Positions 21,405 to 34,898 are shown, counted from the first letter of the stretch. The stretch: DNA of 64,000 bases from Boesenbergia rotunda (GCA_024364735.1 JAGFNQ010007698.1:1-64000), one strand, 5' to 3'. The notes: generated by a model not told the origin, from the sequence alone. Numbers and translations are program-made.

Positions 21405-21485
21405 TCTCTGTGCCTGGAGCGCAGAAATAACAGATATGTCGTCATCTCGGATGCCGGTGAAATCCCACGAGGGTTGGTCGAAAGG

Positions 21486-21731
21486 CTAAAAGGTAACCAC
21501 CCTCGCTCGGAAATCCATGGTGGCATGGAACACTGTAAGCCAAACACTGCTGAGAATGACGTCGTATTCCACTATCTCGAGTACCAACAAGTCATAGAGA
21601 TTCATCAATCTCAATCCACCTCTCAACGCCCATGAGGTAGAGGTGATATCAACTCTAACATCTCGAGAACCTGTGAATTCATAGTGGGGGTATAACCACC
21701 GAAATACCAGTGGTCGTTCTTTGGCCACCAA
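21486..21731 (-). pseudogene. Element G protease remnant
   Basis: The segment DVILSSVWLTVFHATMDF is the C-terminal part of a Gypsy retropepsin, just upstream of RT and in the same phase. A TAG at 21486-21488 separates it from RT. The active-site half is not recognisable upstream. Confidence 0.6.
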
Positions 21732-23129
21732 ATTAATGTCTCATACCTCTTCGAAAGGTAAGGGCATAGTTAACTCCACATTCTCTACACCCTAACCAGT
21801 TATACTTCCCGATGTACCATCAAGATTATTCAACCACATACGTCCACTCTATGAGTCAAAATCCCTCATAGAATCGCGTAGCAACAAGCGAATCGACTAA
21901 CCATCGTCTCGTAACCCCAAACTCATTCAATTCCTCCACTCAAGGTTCAAAACCTCTGAGGTTAACTCCATAGCAAGGAAATAGAGATACTCTACCTCTC
22001 AAGAGTATCTCAACATAATCACGAAGTGATTCTTTATTTCATGAAGGTCGTCTTCGGCATCTTCCACCCAAAGGTGGTCTAGCCTCGTAAGTGATTCGCC
22101 TCAGCGCAAATCATAAGTACGAAGGTACCGCCTTGGTTATCCAAACCAAGTACACGCGGTAACCCGTAGGTGTCAAGCAATTAACCCACACTTTTCTGTA
22201 TCGGCTCAAATCACCCATCAAACTGTACCTTCTAGGTCATCAACAGGTACAGGTGATCCATGATCAAAATCCCATGGAATAGGATGTATCAATCTCTACT
22301 AACGATGTAGAGTAGATATGCACCTACTACATCAATGTATATGTACCCTAAACGTGCCTTCCAGGTCACCTAACCAGGCACGAACAACCCAAAGTCTGAA
22401 ACACTTTGAACTAGGGTAAGACGATCCTACCCTGATCGAGCCAACTATGGTAGGCAACCCTAGTTCTCGCTCAGCTAATAATAGCTAGAACACGTACTAT
22501 AAATAGTAAAGTCTGGAAAAACTAAAATCCTTAACCTCCAAAGGTTGTCGACCGATTCGACCTTGGCTTTCCGACTCAACAGTCGATGCTGCTAGAGAAT
22601 TAACATTCCCAGTCCAAGATCTCATTCACAACGTGTCGACTAGTCGCTCCCATGAACGATCACAAATAAGATAGATTGACAACATGTCAATCCAACTAAA
22701 CCAAGTCTACATATCTCTATCCATCCAGTATGAATATAGATCCCACCAAGCTGGGATAGTCTAACCAATCCAAAATCTAATACTGAGTACTAAAGCTAGG
22801 ATAGTACTAGAAAGATATACCTTTTGTCGCCTGGAGATGTCCCGTTGCCGCCAGGTCCCAGAGTACAAATCACGTCGTGAAAACGACTCCGAAAATCCGA
22901 AATGTACTCGGGTAGACTCATCTAACCCGAGCTCCGACACCTACCGGTAGGTATCAGATTTAACTCCGACAAATCCGTAAATCAATACGCAACGTAAACC
23001 AAATCCACAAGTCCCAAGGTATCCGGCAACCTGGGCTCTGATACCAAAATAAATTGGTATCAGATAAACACCGAAAAACCGCAAATACCCGAGGTATCTC
23101 GCAACCTGAGCTCTGATACCAAAATAAAT
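21732..23129 (-). other. Decayed gag region of element G
   Basis: No open frame with a gag signature remains in these 1.4 kb. Near the 5' LTR the primer-site region is duplicated: the words gctctgatacc and aaaataaatt occur at 23036-23060 and again at 23110-23130, about 72 bp apart. Confidence 0.6.
23110..23122 (-). other. Primer-binding site of element G (tRNA-Met type)
   Basis: On the minus strand TGGTATCAGAGC ends a few bases from the LTR at 23130. A second copy of the same word lies about 72 bp inward at 23037-23049. Confidence 0.75.
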
Positions 23130-25630
23130 TGTCACGCCCCGAGACCATTGGAGCCGCTGATCCAATATAAAATCGGACAGCATCTCCCCTGTCCGGCGGA
23201 CAATTTACACAAATACACAACACACGCAGTTTATAAATTGGCCTCAGGCCTCAAAACAGATATATATAAAAAAATGATAAAACGCAATACTGAAACTATA
23301 AACTCACCTGAGCTGCCCCCTGGGCAGGTGCGTAGCAAAACCACAACACAAAGTCCAACAAAGGACTCAAAAATACAATACCGTACGAATAAATCCAATA
23401 CAAGCCCACGATATAAAACGAATACAAACGATAACTATGCTATAAAGAAAACAAAACAGCGGAAGCTCCATCCAAATGGAGTCGTGGGGACCCGGGACTG
23501 GCAACTGGCTCCTCCGGCGAGCTATCAACCTGAAAACAAAAATATTACGACGGGTGGTGAGTCCAAGTGGACTCGCGGGTATATAGAAAGATATGCATGG
23601 CTGAAAAGTAGCTAAAGCAGCTATATAGAAACAACAGGATACAGTCTCCATAATAATATCAGAAGCATGCATAACTGAAATAATAAAGACTGTACATACC
23701 AGAAATCAGTCTATCATGATCATAATAGGACTCGTACCATACGAGCAAGTGCAGGGTCAACAAACCATACCAAAAGTACTCCTGTATGTGCATGTCAAAC
23801 AAGTGCAGCAAGTAAATGCAGCAAACACAATCAATGCACAAATACATCATATGCACATGATGCAATGTCATGGTCACCCCCTAACTCCAGTCAAGCCACT
23901 GAGACAGGTGATACTGTGTCCGCCGAGTGGGTAGAGCCGTGACACTGTCAGCACTCTGCCATCACTGCTCCTGAGTGACCGAGTGGATAGGATGCTGGTG
24001 GAACTATCGCTCCGCCCCATCTATATATGGGGGAGATATCTCTCTCATCCTCTCTGGTCTATGGGTAGAGAAGGGATCCCTGCCTGCTACCACGCTCCGA
24101 AACCACTACCCATGAGCGGACGAGCGGAGCAGTACAGAGCAAATGCACACACCCAGCGGTATCCACTCACCCATGAGTGGCCGTGTGTGCATATCATGTG
24201 CCGGAAGACGATTAGGCTTAACCACAAGGGAGTCGCTGATCGTCGGCATGCAACAGTGCAGGTATGGTGCATGACTCAAACACATGCAACCCCTACCAGG
24301 TCATCGACACATAACTCCACCTATCATGCACAGGTCATATGTATGCATCATAACCCAATCAATCCTATATCCAGATACACGTGCAAGTATGAATAAAATC
24401 AACCAATGGAGATATCGGGGACATACCACAATAACCCAAATCTGTCCACATCTAGACACACGTGCAAGTATGACCAGAATCAACCAATGCAACCATACAA
24501 TGGTAGGCTAATCTCTATCCACATACTCATACTCATACCAATGCTATACAGAGTCAGATAACAAATAAATGAGACTGTATAGAAGTAAATGTAGATCATC
24601 TCCAAGGTCAAGCATAAGTATCAAGCAGGATAACAAAACGGTAGCAGATAAAGGTCAATATCAGCCTACTGCATAAATAACTAGCCATGCATAAAGATAA
24701 AGTGGATCTACAGATACAAGCAAAAAGTACCCGCCTCCAAGAGTGAAGTCCGTATCACGATGAAAGAACCTCCCGTTTGATACTCCGCAACCCAAAAGTC
24801 CAAATCAATGCCCTGTATCAAAGGGCATATTTAATAGCTATTACAAAATAGAATAGCTACTAGCCAGAAAATCCCTAAACCATATCAGGGTTAACCTAAT
24901 TGTCGTAATCATTTAATTAATCCTAATTAAATTATAAGTTCCTGGTTACATAAATCCAACACGTTTGTCAACTTCTCCTAACTCATCACATAACTGTGTC
25001 AACCCATCAAGATTAAGTTTCAGCTTTAGGTGAGAATCACAAACCAAGTGGACACCTCACATGCCTACACTCATACACCTAACTCTCGTTGATTAGAGAG
25101 GGAAAACTAAGCACCCACATCACAATTCCAAAACACATCTTAGGGTCTCATCCAACTCATAAACAACACACATCCGAATTAAACCCCACACAGCCAAGGC
25201 TCACGCAACCCAGGGCACACTCACTGATCTAATACAAAACAGGACAACTTCATCCATAAAAAATTGTGAGTTACACAAGCTGTGATCGATTGCCAAACAA
25301 AATCAAACTTCAATTTGGACATCACGACAACTTAAATGAAAAGTTTCAAAGATCAAATAATCAACTCATAAGATCACATCCCCAAATCACAAATCAAAAC
25401 CAAAAACCCATGATCCATTTCAACACAGCCACAGCTAAATTCCAGGAAAATAAAAACCATAATAAGGACACCAAAATCTGATCTATAACATCACGATTTC
25501 AAACCAAATGACCAATCCCCAGCAAGATCTAGCTAATCATTCATTCAATCGAAAACCTTATTCATCCATGAAGAATTCAAAATAGGGTTGTTCTTACCTG
25601 AGGTAGCCACGTAGGACCTCCACTACATAC

Positions 25631-28045
25631 TGACAAGCCCAAATTATACTAAATTAAGTTGTCACGAAAGTGGGCTCATCAAATTTAGAATTTATAAATG
25701 AATAACTGGAAACCCTTTTACAATCAAAAGTATGAAAATGTAATATAGGGGCCACAGGTTGTATTTTTCTTAGGGCTAGTTGACGTTGTTTGATTCGCGC
25801 TTGTATTTAGGTGTCGTTACTATTTTTGGGGTTCGAGATAAAATCTGAGTTTGAGTTGCATTCGAAATGAATTCACAATGAAAATAAAGACAGCTTAGCT
25901 AATAAGTTGAACAAAGTGATAGCAATTAACACATGCAAAACAACTAGTTTCAATTGCAAAGGTATGTGCCAAAACAGAATTCTGATTCTAAGTAGCAAGT
26001 CTATCACTGACAACTGGAATGACACTGATCGGATCAGCTGGAAGGCTGGGCTATCAGTGAATAACTTGCAAGAATGAATGAAAAATATTCAACCACAGCA
26101 AACTGCTTAATAAACTGCACACCAAGTGCAGAAATGAGATGCATAAGGGCTGAGCTGTGTGCAGAATTTCATAAATCTGGATGCAGAAGTTTATGCTCAG
26201 GTAAACAAGAAAGAAATGCAGAGTTTCAGATCCTGAATTAGGTACAATAACAGCAGATGCAAGCTGAATTCAATGCACTACGCTAGAGCTTAAGGAAGCT
26301 TAAGGAAAACTATTGCTTAATTTCAGCAAGCTGCAGAAATGATAACTGAAGTGCTGCCGGAGTTAGTTGATACACAAACTGTAAGTGGCACGGAACAAAT
26401 TGAACAAAGTTAAGGAAATACACTTGGATTCAGAAACGATGCTAAGTGAGCTAATCTAAGTGCATGAGCACACTAAGTGCTATCTCTAAACTGGGCTCAA
26501 CTGAATTGAAAGAAACTGCAAAAAGAAAAATCGGAATTGAAATGGCAAAACAGCAACAACATGCTACGAAACAGCTAATGGAATTTCAGAAACGAAACTT
26601 AGCTACAAAACAAACTAAACTAATTGCAATGGCTCACTACAACTTGCCTAACTCATTACTGAAATCTAATTACAATGGAACAATTCTGAAAACTGAAACT
26701 GAGTAGCTGAATAAATCTGATACGCAGAACAGGGGAAACCGATACGCAAATGCCGAAACTGTAAAACTAAGTGAAACTAAATTGCTTGTTTACTAAACAT
26801 ACTCCTAAACTACTTAACTTGAAGAATTAAAGCTAGATTACAGCTGACAACTTAGAAATCGTAAATTACAGTAGCTAAGAAAGAAATTCAGAAATGAATT
26901 GCGGCAGAATCTGAAATTATAGCTACAAATCAAAATTGCAAATAGAAATCTAAACCCCAATCGCTCCCTAAGCTCAAGTGCTCCTTGTTCGTCACGCAAG
27001 GGTGAGCCTCGAACCCGCAAGCTCAACAATTCAATGGAGATACTCAATCAGCGATCCATTCAAACTCAGCTTGCTCAAATCTGAATTTTCCATTCGAATT
27101 CCTTCAATTCAGCTGTGTTCGATTGCGCTGCAGCTTGTGGATGATCCAAACACTCCAGGGAACCCCTCTGAACTGCTCGGGTGGATGAAGATGGAACACA
27201 ACCGATCAAAATGAAACAAATGGCAGAGCTGAGGAAACCCTCACTCAGCTCTGTTTCTTGGGCAAGTTGAGGCTAGAACTTCACGGATGAGCTCGCCAAT
27301 GACCTAGCACTCGATCTAAGAGGATAATTGAGGGGTCGCGCCCCTTTAGATGAAGAAACTATTGAAGGAAAACTAAGAACAGCTGAAGAACTGCGTTGCG
27401 GTGAAGAAGAGGCGACCAGGAGAAAGGAGCTGGAAATTTGATTAAATAGTTATCAACGGACGACCCAGATTGATCGGAGGAGATCCAACGGCTGATCTTG
27501 CTCTGATTGGTGCCAAACTTTGATGATGATGATCTGGGGTTAGGATCTGCCTCGTGGTAGCTCGGATCCTCCAGATGTGCAACGGATGGTCCAGATCAAC
27601 TCCATCTGTGAATGGACGCTCTAGAGCCCTCCTTGCTTGATCCAACGGTTGATTGATCTCTGATTGGAATGAAACCTTCAGATCTTGATCATAGAGCTTG
27701 ATCAACCCTAACCCTAGCTCGGATTGCTTCAGATCGTCCCGGATGGCTCAGATCTAGCCGCTCTTGAATCAGACGGCCCGGATTAATTGTAAGCTTGATA
27801 ATTCGATCCGGTTCACATCCGACTCAAGTTTGACCCAGTATGCCCTAGGTCCAGGATCCTTTCATGCCTACAAAAATATATCAGAAAATTAGTGGCCAAA
27901 TAATCCAAAAAATGTGTAAATTTGCAATTAAGTCCAAAATAAGAGGAAATCCTAAAACCTAGGGTAAAATCACAATTAGGCAATAAAAACATAGGTCAAA
28001 CATGGATTTTAACAATTAAAATAATCAATAAAATGGTGCTTATCA
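25631..28045 (-). repeat. 3' LTR of element H
   Basis: Matches 32490-34898 with scattered single-base changes and a 6-bp difference near 26695, an estimated one to two percent divergence by eye. It is flanked on its left by CATAC. The small frames at 26464-26706 and 27442-27705 are repeated in the other LTR and have no family signal. Confidence 0.9.
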
Positions 28046-30305
28046 ACTCCCCCACACTTAACCTTGAGCGTCTCGCGAAACTACTAAATAAGTATCCCCT
28101 AGATTTTCTTAAGCATAATTAGAAGCAAATGAAAAGAAATTACCTAAGGTTGTCAATTCTTATAAATCTAAGCTCTATGGATTAGTATCTTGTCCTTAAA
28201 TCAACAACTTAGCCTTTTCATCAATCATGAGTCATTGAGATGAATTTAAATCACTAGCCTTTCATGAGAAGTTTTGGTGGCTCTCTCCTTAAGTTCTAAG
28301 TTGATGGTGGAAGTGGAGCTCACTCAAACACATATGCTTCTTGCACTACCATAGGCTTGCTTATTATCTAATCTCCACCATTAATCATGATTGGGATCAA
28401 CAACTATAAAAACAAATGCAAACATGAAAAATGTTAAGAAATGGAATAAAAGCAAGAAAATGGAAAAATTGATGGAGTGGGAGACTTGGTTGCTCAAAAA
28501 TGTTCTTGATGCATTTTGCCCTCCTTTCAGTCCACATAATGATATCTAAAGTGCGGCGAAGTCAAATTTAAATAATTCCTTTGATTTGGATGAAAAATAA
28601 CTCCATTTGATCTCAATGTGCCACTTCTTTGATTTACTTGTGCCAAGTTTGCTTCTTTCACTCTTTTCTCAGATTTTTTCCTTTCTTGTAAAGTCAGAAA
28701 TGAAATGGAATACAGCTTGAACTGAGATGAGAAAAACATTCACTGATTTATTAGTGCCAAGTCTTCAATTGTGTGCCAACTTGCTCTTGTTTCCTCTCTT
28801 TTCTTTGCTTTTTTTTTCGAACTATTTTTTTCTTTCTCTTTTCTGTTTCAGCTTCTCCACTGAATCAATTTCGAATCTCTGATTTCTTCACATCAGTTAT
28901 CATATAGGAGTAGTTGAGCAAATGGTGGTGGAAAACCTAAATGCTTCACTTGGAATTTTGGCACTACAACTTTTTTTTTCTTTTCTGATTTTTTCGGTTC
29001 TGATTTAAAGAATCCCAGCATCCACCATTCTGTTTCTGATCAGCTGTGATGTTCTCAACATTCTTTGATGCAATTCCGAATTTTATTCTCTGATTCACAG
29101 CCCAGAAAAATTCAATTTCAGCCTCAACTTGGCACATTTCTGCACAAACTGCTTGTATTGATTTTCTTCTTTGTTTTCAGCTTTTGTTCAGCCCTTTCGA
29201 ATTCTGATTTCTACAGCAGAAGACAGCTACAATCAGCTGCAATCAGGGTGGCCGAACAGCTCATTTTGGTTTTTGGCACAGAAATTCTGCATTAAACTCA
29301 GATTTTCTGATTTTTTTTTCCAGGTTTTGCTGCCATGTTTCAGATCTGTCCAGCTACGATGCAGCATTAAGCACTATGTGTCTGATTTCTAAGCAACAAC
29401 AGCTACAAGTCCAAAGCATTTTGATCAAATCTGCTATCTATAAAGTTTATTCTTCTTGGTGCAGAATTTTGGCTTCAATTGAATGGTTGCGTGCCACTTA
29501 ATCCTTGGCACAGAATTTTCTTCTTCATCAAATCTTTTTGAGCTTGGCAATGTAAGCTTGGATCGTCAAATTATAATGGAGAATCTAGATGCTTCAATTG
29601 ATTTCCATCTTCAACCACTTCTTCTTGCTTGATCTTGATACCAAACTCAACTTAAATTTTTTTTTTTTCGAATTGAAGTGCCTCCTTGATACCAAAATTT
29701 TCCAAAAAGCTAGTCACTCCCCCACACTTAAATCTTTGTCCGTCTCGGGCAAAATAACATTAGAAACATTCCAAGCAAACAAGTCCATAGAAAAAAAAAT
29801 GGGTAAGCGTAGGAGATAAGTAAAGAAAAAGAGAATAAACATGATTGTTGCTAGAAATTGATGTGGAAAGAAAACAAATGGATTAGCTTCTATAGATGTG
29901 ATCCAATCATTGAAATATGGTTTTGAAAGAACCTAAGCAAGTTCTAGAGCTCAATGACATATGTGTATCACAAAAGTAAGGCTAATTCTCACTAGGTAAA
30001 AATAATTCATCCCAAGTCCTCAATCAAGCATCTAAAGCAAAGTAGTACTCAAGCATCCAAGATTTCATCCATTAGCTCAAACCCTAAGTTTTAACAACCA
30101 AATTTAATTTGTTTTCAAAAGACTCTAAAATGCTATGGAGAATACCTAAAGGGATACTTTTATTTCTACTCATGCAAGAAAAAGTGACAAAAGGAATAAC
30201 ATGCATTTATTTACAAGGGCTCAGTTCAAAGGCAAATTCTAATTCTAGGAAGCATGAAAATAAAAAAGGAAATAAAAGAAAATACGAAAAGAAACAAACT
30301 CCCCT
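28046..30305 (-). other. Non-coding 3' internal region of element H
   Basis: T-rich sequence without a credible frame on the minus strand. On the minus strand the purine tract TAAGTGTGGGGGAGT abuts the LTR (28060-28046). The same word recurs at 29730-29716 and 30399-30385, the first of these followed by a similar gtctcg-containing flank. Confidence 0.65.
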
Positions 30306-31046
30306 TTATTCTGGTGGACGGAGCCTATCAAGAAGCAGCCTCCATCTTGGTAGTGGAGGAGTCTGGGTGGCTGGGAGATTTGGAACTCCCCCACACTTAA
30401 ACTTCACAAAAAGTTGCTCTGGTGGCCTAAGGCGATTCAGGTTCAATAGCCATTCAAGGGGTGGAGTGCTTTTAATTAAAGTAAGATCATCTCCTCCTTC
30501 TTGATGCCTTTCAGAAGTCCTTCCAGGAGGCTGGAGTCTGTTCAGTTGGAGCACCCACTCCTGAAGTCTTCTGGACCCTGCAAAACAATGTAATACCTCT
30601 CTCAAGCGTGCAGGGTCAGAAAGAAATAAAATAATATCAGTCTCTGCATAAAATGAATCCAAAACTGCATCATGTACAATTAAATCAATTTGTGGTGCCT
30701 CAATGAATTTTTCAAAATTATTTTCAACAAAATTTGCATTCAGAAATTTATCACAGATAATGAAATCAATTTTTGGCACTTCAATAGAAATTTCGCAATT
30801 ATTTTTCAACAAAGATGTATCAAGCAATATATCACAGCCAATAAAATCGATTTTAGGTGTCTCAATGAATTTTTCACAGTTATTTTCAGCATAAGATATA
30901 TCAAGAGACTCATCACAAAAATCAATATCAATTACAGGCTCTTCTAGAAATTTTTCACACTCAGCATATGCATCTAATGTAACACCACATTCTTCATTTT
31001 CAACCAATTCAACACTAGGTACCTCTAAAAAATTTTTCACAATCAA
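30306..31046 (-). pseudogene. Element H protein, repeat-containing C-terminal part
   Basis: The frame carries four to five imperfect repeats of about 27 residues with the pattern CEKFIE-PKIDFI-CD-LLD-S--ENN (for instance CEKFIETPKIDFIGCD). The stretch after the repeats is rich in L, R and P (LQLNRLQPPGR and LNLNRLRPPEQ). The upstream frame 31713-31015 ends in the first such repeat, so an indel near 31030 separates the two. I do not recognise a family. The alternating acidic and hydrophobic pattern suggests a solenoid-like or linker region. Confidence 0.55.
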
Positions 31047-31713
31047 TTTCTACAAAAGATGCATCCCTAAGTATATCACAAACAATAAGATCAGTTTGAG
31101 GTACCTCTATGCAATTTTCAGAAAAATTAGGAGGAGTATTTACCTGATCGTGCTGAAAAATACCTGGAGGTTCTACAGAAGTAGATGTGTCCGTGCTCTC
31201 CTCCTGGTCAAGTAATTGCTCCTCGTCAGCCTCAGGTTCTGGTGGACACTCAACTAAAGCAGGTGATCCTTGGGTTCTTGCTTCCACCATGCAAGTCCCT
31301 ACACTTTCTGGTAATTGTGGTGGTCCCTGGGGCTTAGTACAATCCCCTACACCTATGGAATCATCTCCCTCAACCATACCTGTATCCACCAAATAAGAAA
31401 AATTAGGACCTTCAATAATACTATAATCACAAAATAAAAGATGAGAATGGTCCTGTGAAATAGGAATGGGTGATTCTTGGGGCTCTATGCAATCCCCTAC
31501 ACTCTCAATCCTATCCTCTGAATTTTCTGATGCATCAATCAATATAGGTGGTTCCTGGGGCTCTGTGCAATCCCCTGTACCTATGGAATCATCTGATTGT
31601 TCTAATCTTTGGGCTTTTATCTGATTCAATCGATCTTGCATGTTTTGAAACCATTGTTGTTGTTGTTCTTGAAAAGTTTGCTGTTGTTGTTGGATTTGTT
31701 GACACATCTCCAT
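31015..31713 (-). pseudogene. Element H protein, middle part
   Basis: It starts with a Q-rich helix (CQQIQQQQQTFQEQQQQW) likely to form a coiled coil. Then follow three copies of a motif with GDCTEPQEPP or GDCIEPQESP, and an acidic low-complexity segment. It ends in a CEKF repeat that continues in the next frame downstream. Codon choice and the in-phase extension upstream of 31713 show it continues the Q-rich frame 32327-31626 through an indel near 31850. Confidence 0.55.
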
Positions 31714-32327
31714 AATCCTTTGGTGTAGAGCCTCATCCCAATCAGGATCATCAAAACCTCCTTGGTTAGTGTGGAACCCCTGTTGGTCTTGAAATGGAAA
31801 ATAGGGCTGCTGAAGTCCAGGAGGAGGCTGTGCATGCTGAAATGGAAACGTTGGGGCTGCTCAAATAGATGAAATGACTGATTAAATTGCTGAATATTTG
31901 GTTCACAAGTTGGTGGAGATGGCTGAAAACTATAGCCCTGAAAATCTTGAATCTGAGGTTGAAATTGTGGTGGTGAACACTGAAATTGAGTGGGCTGAAA
32001 ATTCTGGTTGCAAGGGTCAAATTGCTGTGGAAATTGTAATGGTTGCTGGAAATTCAAATTATCTTGGTACCCTTGCTGAATTCCTTGAAAAGGTGATTGA
32101 TCTTGTTGACAAGGTTGCTGAAAATTGGGCTGAAATTGTTGAAATGGTTGCACAAACTGGGGCTGAAAACTCTGAAATGGCGGCTGCCCGTTCTGAAATT
32201 GTGGCTGGAAATTTGGTTGATTTTGCTGAAAATTTTGGAAAGGCTGAAAAAACTGATCTGTTGACTGATTTAATGGTTGGTTCTGCTGAAACTGTGGACA
32301 CGGCTGCTGGTAAGTAGATGAAAACAT
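31626..32327 (-). pseudogene. Element H protein, N-terminal Q/F/P-rich part
   Basis: The first 150 or so residues are dominated by FQ, NQ and PQF words (QFQQNQPLNQ, FQPQFQNGQPPF). This is low-complexity sequence resembling prion-like or condensate-forming regions. The last 60 residues of this frame look frameshifted, and the sensible continuation lies in the adjacent frame that runs into 31713-31015. The ATG at 32327 is about 160 bases from the LTR, where a gag would start. It may be a highly diverged gag or a captured host sequence; function is unknown. Confidence 0.55.
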
Positions 32328-32460
32328 TTTGAACCTGCAGCCCTGTCACAAATCAAACAAGAAAAATGGCAGTATCCGTATACAAAAGATAAAGCAAAAT
32401 AAAATAGAACCCAATAATATATCCAAAGGCATTCAAGCAAAAATCAAACAAATCAACTAG

Positions 32461-32483
32461 TTGCTTCCCCGGCAACGGCGCCA
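32461..32483 (-). other. Primer-binding site of element H
   Basis: On the minus strand TGGCGCCGTTGCCGGGGAAG starts seven bases from the LTR edge at 32490. This is the site type used by many plant Ty3/Gypsy elements (commonly attributed to tRNA-Asp in Athila-like elements). Confidence 0.75.
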
Positions 32484-32489
32484 AAAATT

Positions 32490-34898
32490 TGACAAGCCCA
32501 AATTATACTAAATTAAGTTGTCACGAAAGTGGGCTCATCAATTTTAGAATTTATAAATGAATAACTGGAAACCCTTTTACAATCAAAAGTATGAAAATGT
32601 AATATAGGGGTCACAGGTCGTATTTTTCTCGGGGCTAGTTGACGTTGTTTGATTCGCGCTTGTATTTAGGTGTCGTTACTATTTTTGGGTTTCGAGATAA
32701 AATCTGAGTTTGAGTTGCATTCGAAATGAATTCACAATGAAAATAAAGACAGCTTAGCTAATAAGTTGAACAAAGTGATAGCAATTAACACATGCAAAAC
32801 AACTAGTTTCAATTGCAAAGGTATGTGCCAAAACAGAATTCTGATTCTAAGTAGCAAGTCTATCACTGACAACTGGAATGGCACTGATCGGATCAGCTGG
32901 AAGGCTGGGCTATCAGTGAATAACTTGCAAGAATGAATGAAAAATATTCAACCACAGCAAACTGCATAATAAATTGCACACCAAGTGCAGAAATGAGATG
33001 CATAAGGGCTGAGCTGTGTGCAGAATTTCATAAATCTGGATGCAGAAGTTTATGCTCAGGTAAACAAGAAAGAAATGCAGAGTTTCAGATCCTGAATTAG
33101 GTACAATAACAGCAGATGCAAGCTGAATTCAATGCACTACGCTAGAGCTTAAGCAAGCTTAAGGAAAACTATTGCTTAATTTCAGCAAGCTGCAGAAATG
33201 ATAACTGAAGTGCTGCCGGAGTTAGTTGATACACAAACTGTAAGTGGCACGGAACAAATTGAACAAAGTTAAGGAAATACACTTGGATTCAGAAACGATG
33301 CTAAGTGAGCTAATCTAAGTGCATGAGCACACTAAGTGCTATCTCTAAACTGGGCTCAACTGAATTGAAAGAAACTGCAAAAAGAAAAATCGGAATTGAA
33401 ATGGCAAAACAGCAACAACATGCTACGAAACAGCTAATGGAATTTCAGAAACGAAACTTAGCTACAAAACAAACTAAACTAATTGCAATGGCTCACTACA
33501 ACTTGCCTAACTCATTACTGAAATCTAATTACAATGGAACAATTCTGAAAACTGAGTAGCTGAATAAATCTGATACGCAGAACAGGGGAAACCGATACGC
33601 AAATGCCGAAACTGTAAAACTAAGTGAAACTAAATTGCTTGTTTACTAAACATACTCCTAAACTACTTAACTTGAAGAATTAAAGCTAGATTACAGCTGA
33701 CAACTTAGAAATCGTAAATTACAGTAGCTAAGAAAGAAATTCAGAAATGAATTGCGGCAGAATCTGAAATTATAGCTACAAATCAAAATTGCAAATAGAA
33801 ATCTAAACCCCAATCGCTCCCTAAGCTCAAGTGCTCCTTGTTCGTCACGCAAGGGTGAGCCTCGAACCCGCAAGCTTAACAATTCAATGGAGATACTCAA
33901 TCAGCGATCCATTCAAACTCAGCTTGCTCAAATCTGAATTTTCCATTCGAATTCCTTCAATTCAGCTGTGTCCGATTGCGCTACAGCTTGTGGATGATCC
34001 AAACACTCCAGGGAACCCCTCTGAACTGCTCGGGTGGATGAAGATGGAACACAACCGATCAAAAAGAAACAAATGGCAGAGCTGAGGAAACCCTCACTCA
34101 GCTCTGTTTCTTGGGCAAGTTGAGGCTAGAACTTCACGGATGAGCTCGCCAATGACCTAGCACTCGATCTAAGAGGATAATTGAGGGGTCGCGCCCCTTT
34201 GGATGAAGAAACTATTGAAGGAAAACTAAGAACAGCTGAAGAACTGCGTTGCGGCGAAGAAGACGCGACCAGGAGAAAGGAGCTGGAAATTTGATTAAAT
34301 AGTTATCAACGGACGGCCCAGATTGATCGGAGGAGATCCAACGGCTGATCTTGCTCTGATTGGAGCCAAACTTTGATGATGATGATCTGGGGTTAGGATC
34401 TGCCTCGTGGTAGCTCGGATCCTCCAGATGTGCAACGGATGGTCCAGATCAACTCTATATGTGAATGAACGCTCTAGATCCCTCCTTGCTTGATCCAACG
34501 GTTGATTGATCTCTGATTGGAATGAAACCTTCAGATCTTGATCATAGAGCTTGATCAACCCTAACCCTAGCTCGGATTGCTTCAGATCGTCCCGGATGGC
34601 TCAGATCTAGCCGCTCTTGAATCAGACGGCCCGGATTAATTGTAAGCTTGATAATTCGATCCGGTTCACATCCGACTCAAGTTTGACCCAGTATGCCCTA
34701 GGTCCAGGATCCTTTCATGCCTACAAAAATATATCAGAAAATTAGTGGCCAAATAATCCAAGAAATGTGTAAATTTGCAATTAAGGCCAAAATAAGAGGA
34801 AATCCTAAAACCTAGGGTAAAATCACAATTAGGCAATAAAAACATAGGTCAAACATGGATTTTAACAATTAAAATAATCAATAAAATGGTGCTTATCA
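32490..34898 (-). repeat. 5' LTR of element H
   Basis: Runs from TGACAAGCCC to GCTTATCA and is followed by the target duplication CATAC at 34899-34903. It is a near-identical copy of 25631-28045. Confidence 0.9.

Larger units (their letters stand above)
25631..34898 (-). mobile_element. Element H: non-autonomous LTR element with a unique Q-rich/repeat protein
   Basis: Two LTRs of 2415 and 2409 bp (25631-28045 and 32490-34898) begin TGACAAGCCC and end GCTTATCA. Target duplication is CATAC (25626-25630 and 34899-34903). The internal 4.4 kb has a primer site near the right LTR and a purine tract next to the left LTR, so the element reads on the minus strand. No RT, integrase, protease or zinc knuckle is present. 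The only coding signal is the broken ORF series 32327-30306. The primer-site type suggests a Ty3/Gypsy relative supplies the enzymes. Confidence 0.88.

Noticed and set aside
26464..27705. Small frames in the LTRs of H (repeated at 33323-34558)
   Set aside because: They are duplicated because the LTR is duplicated; length and composition fit chance and one is altered by a 6-bp difference.
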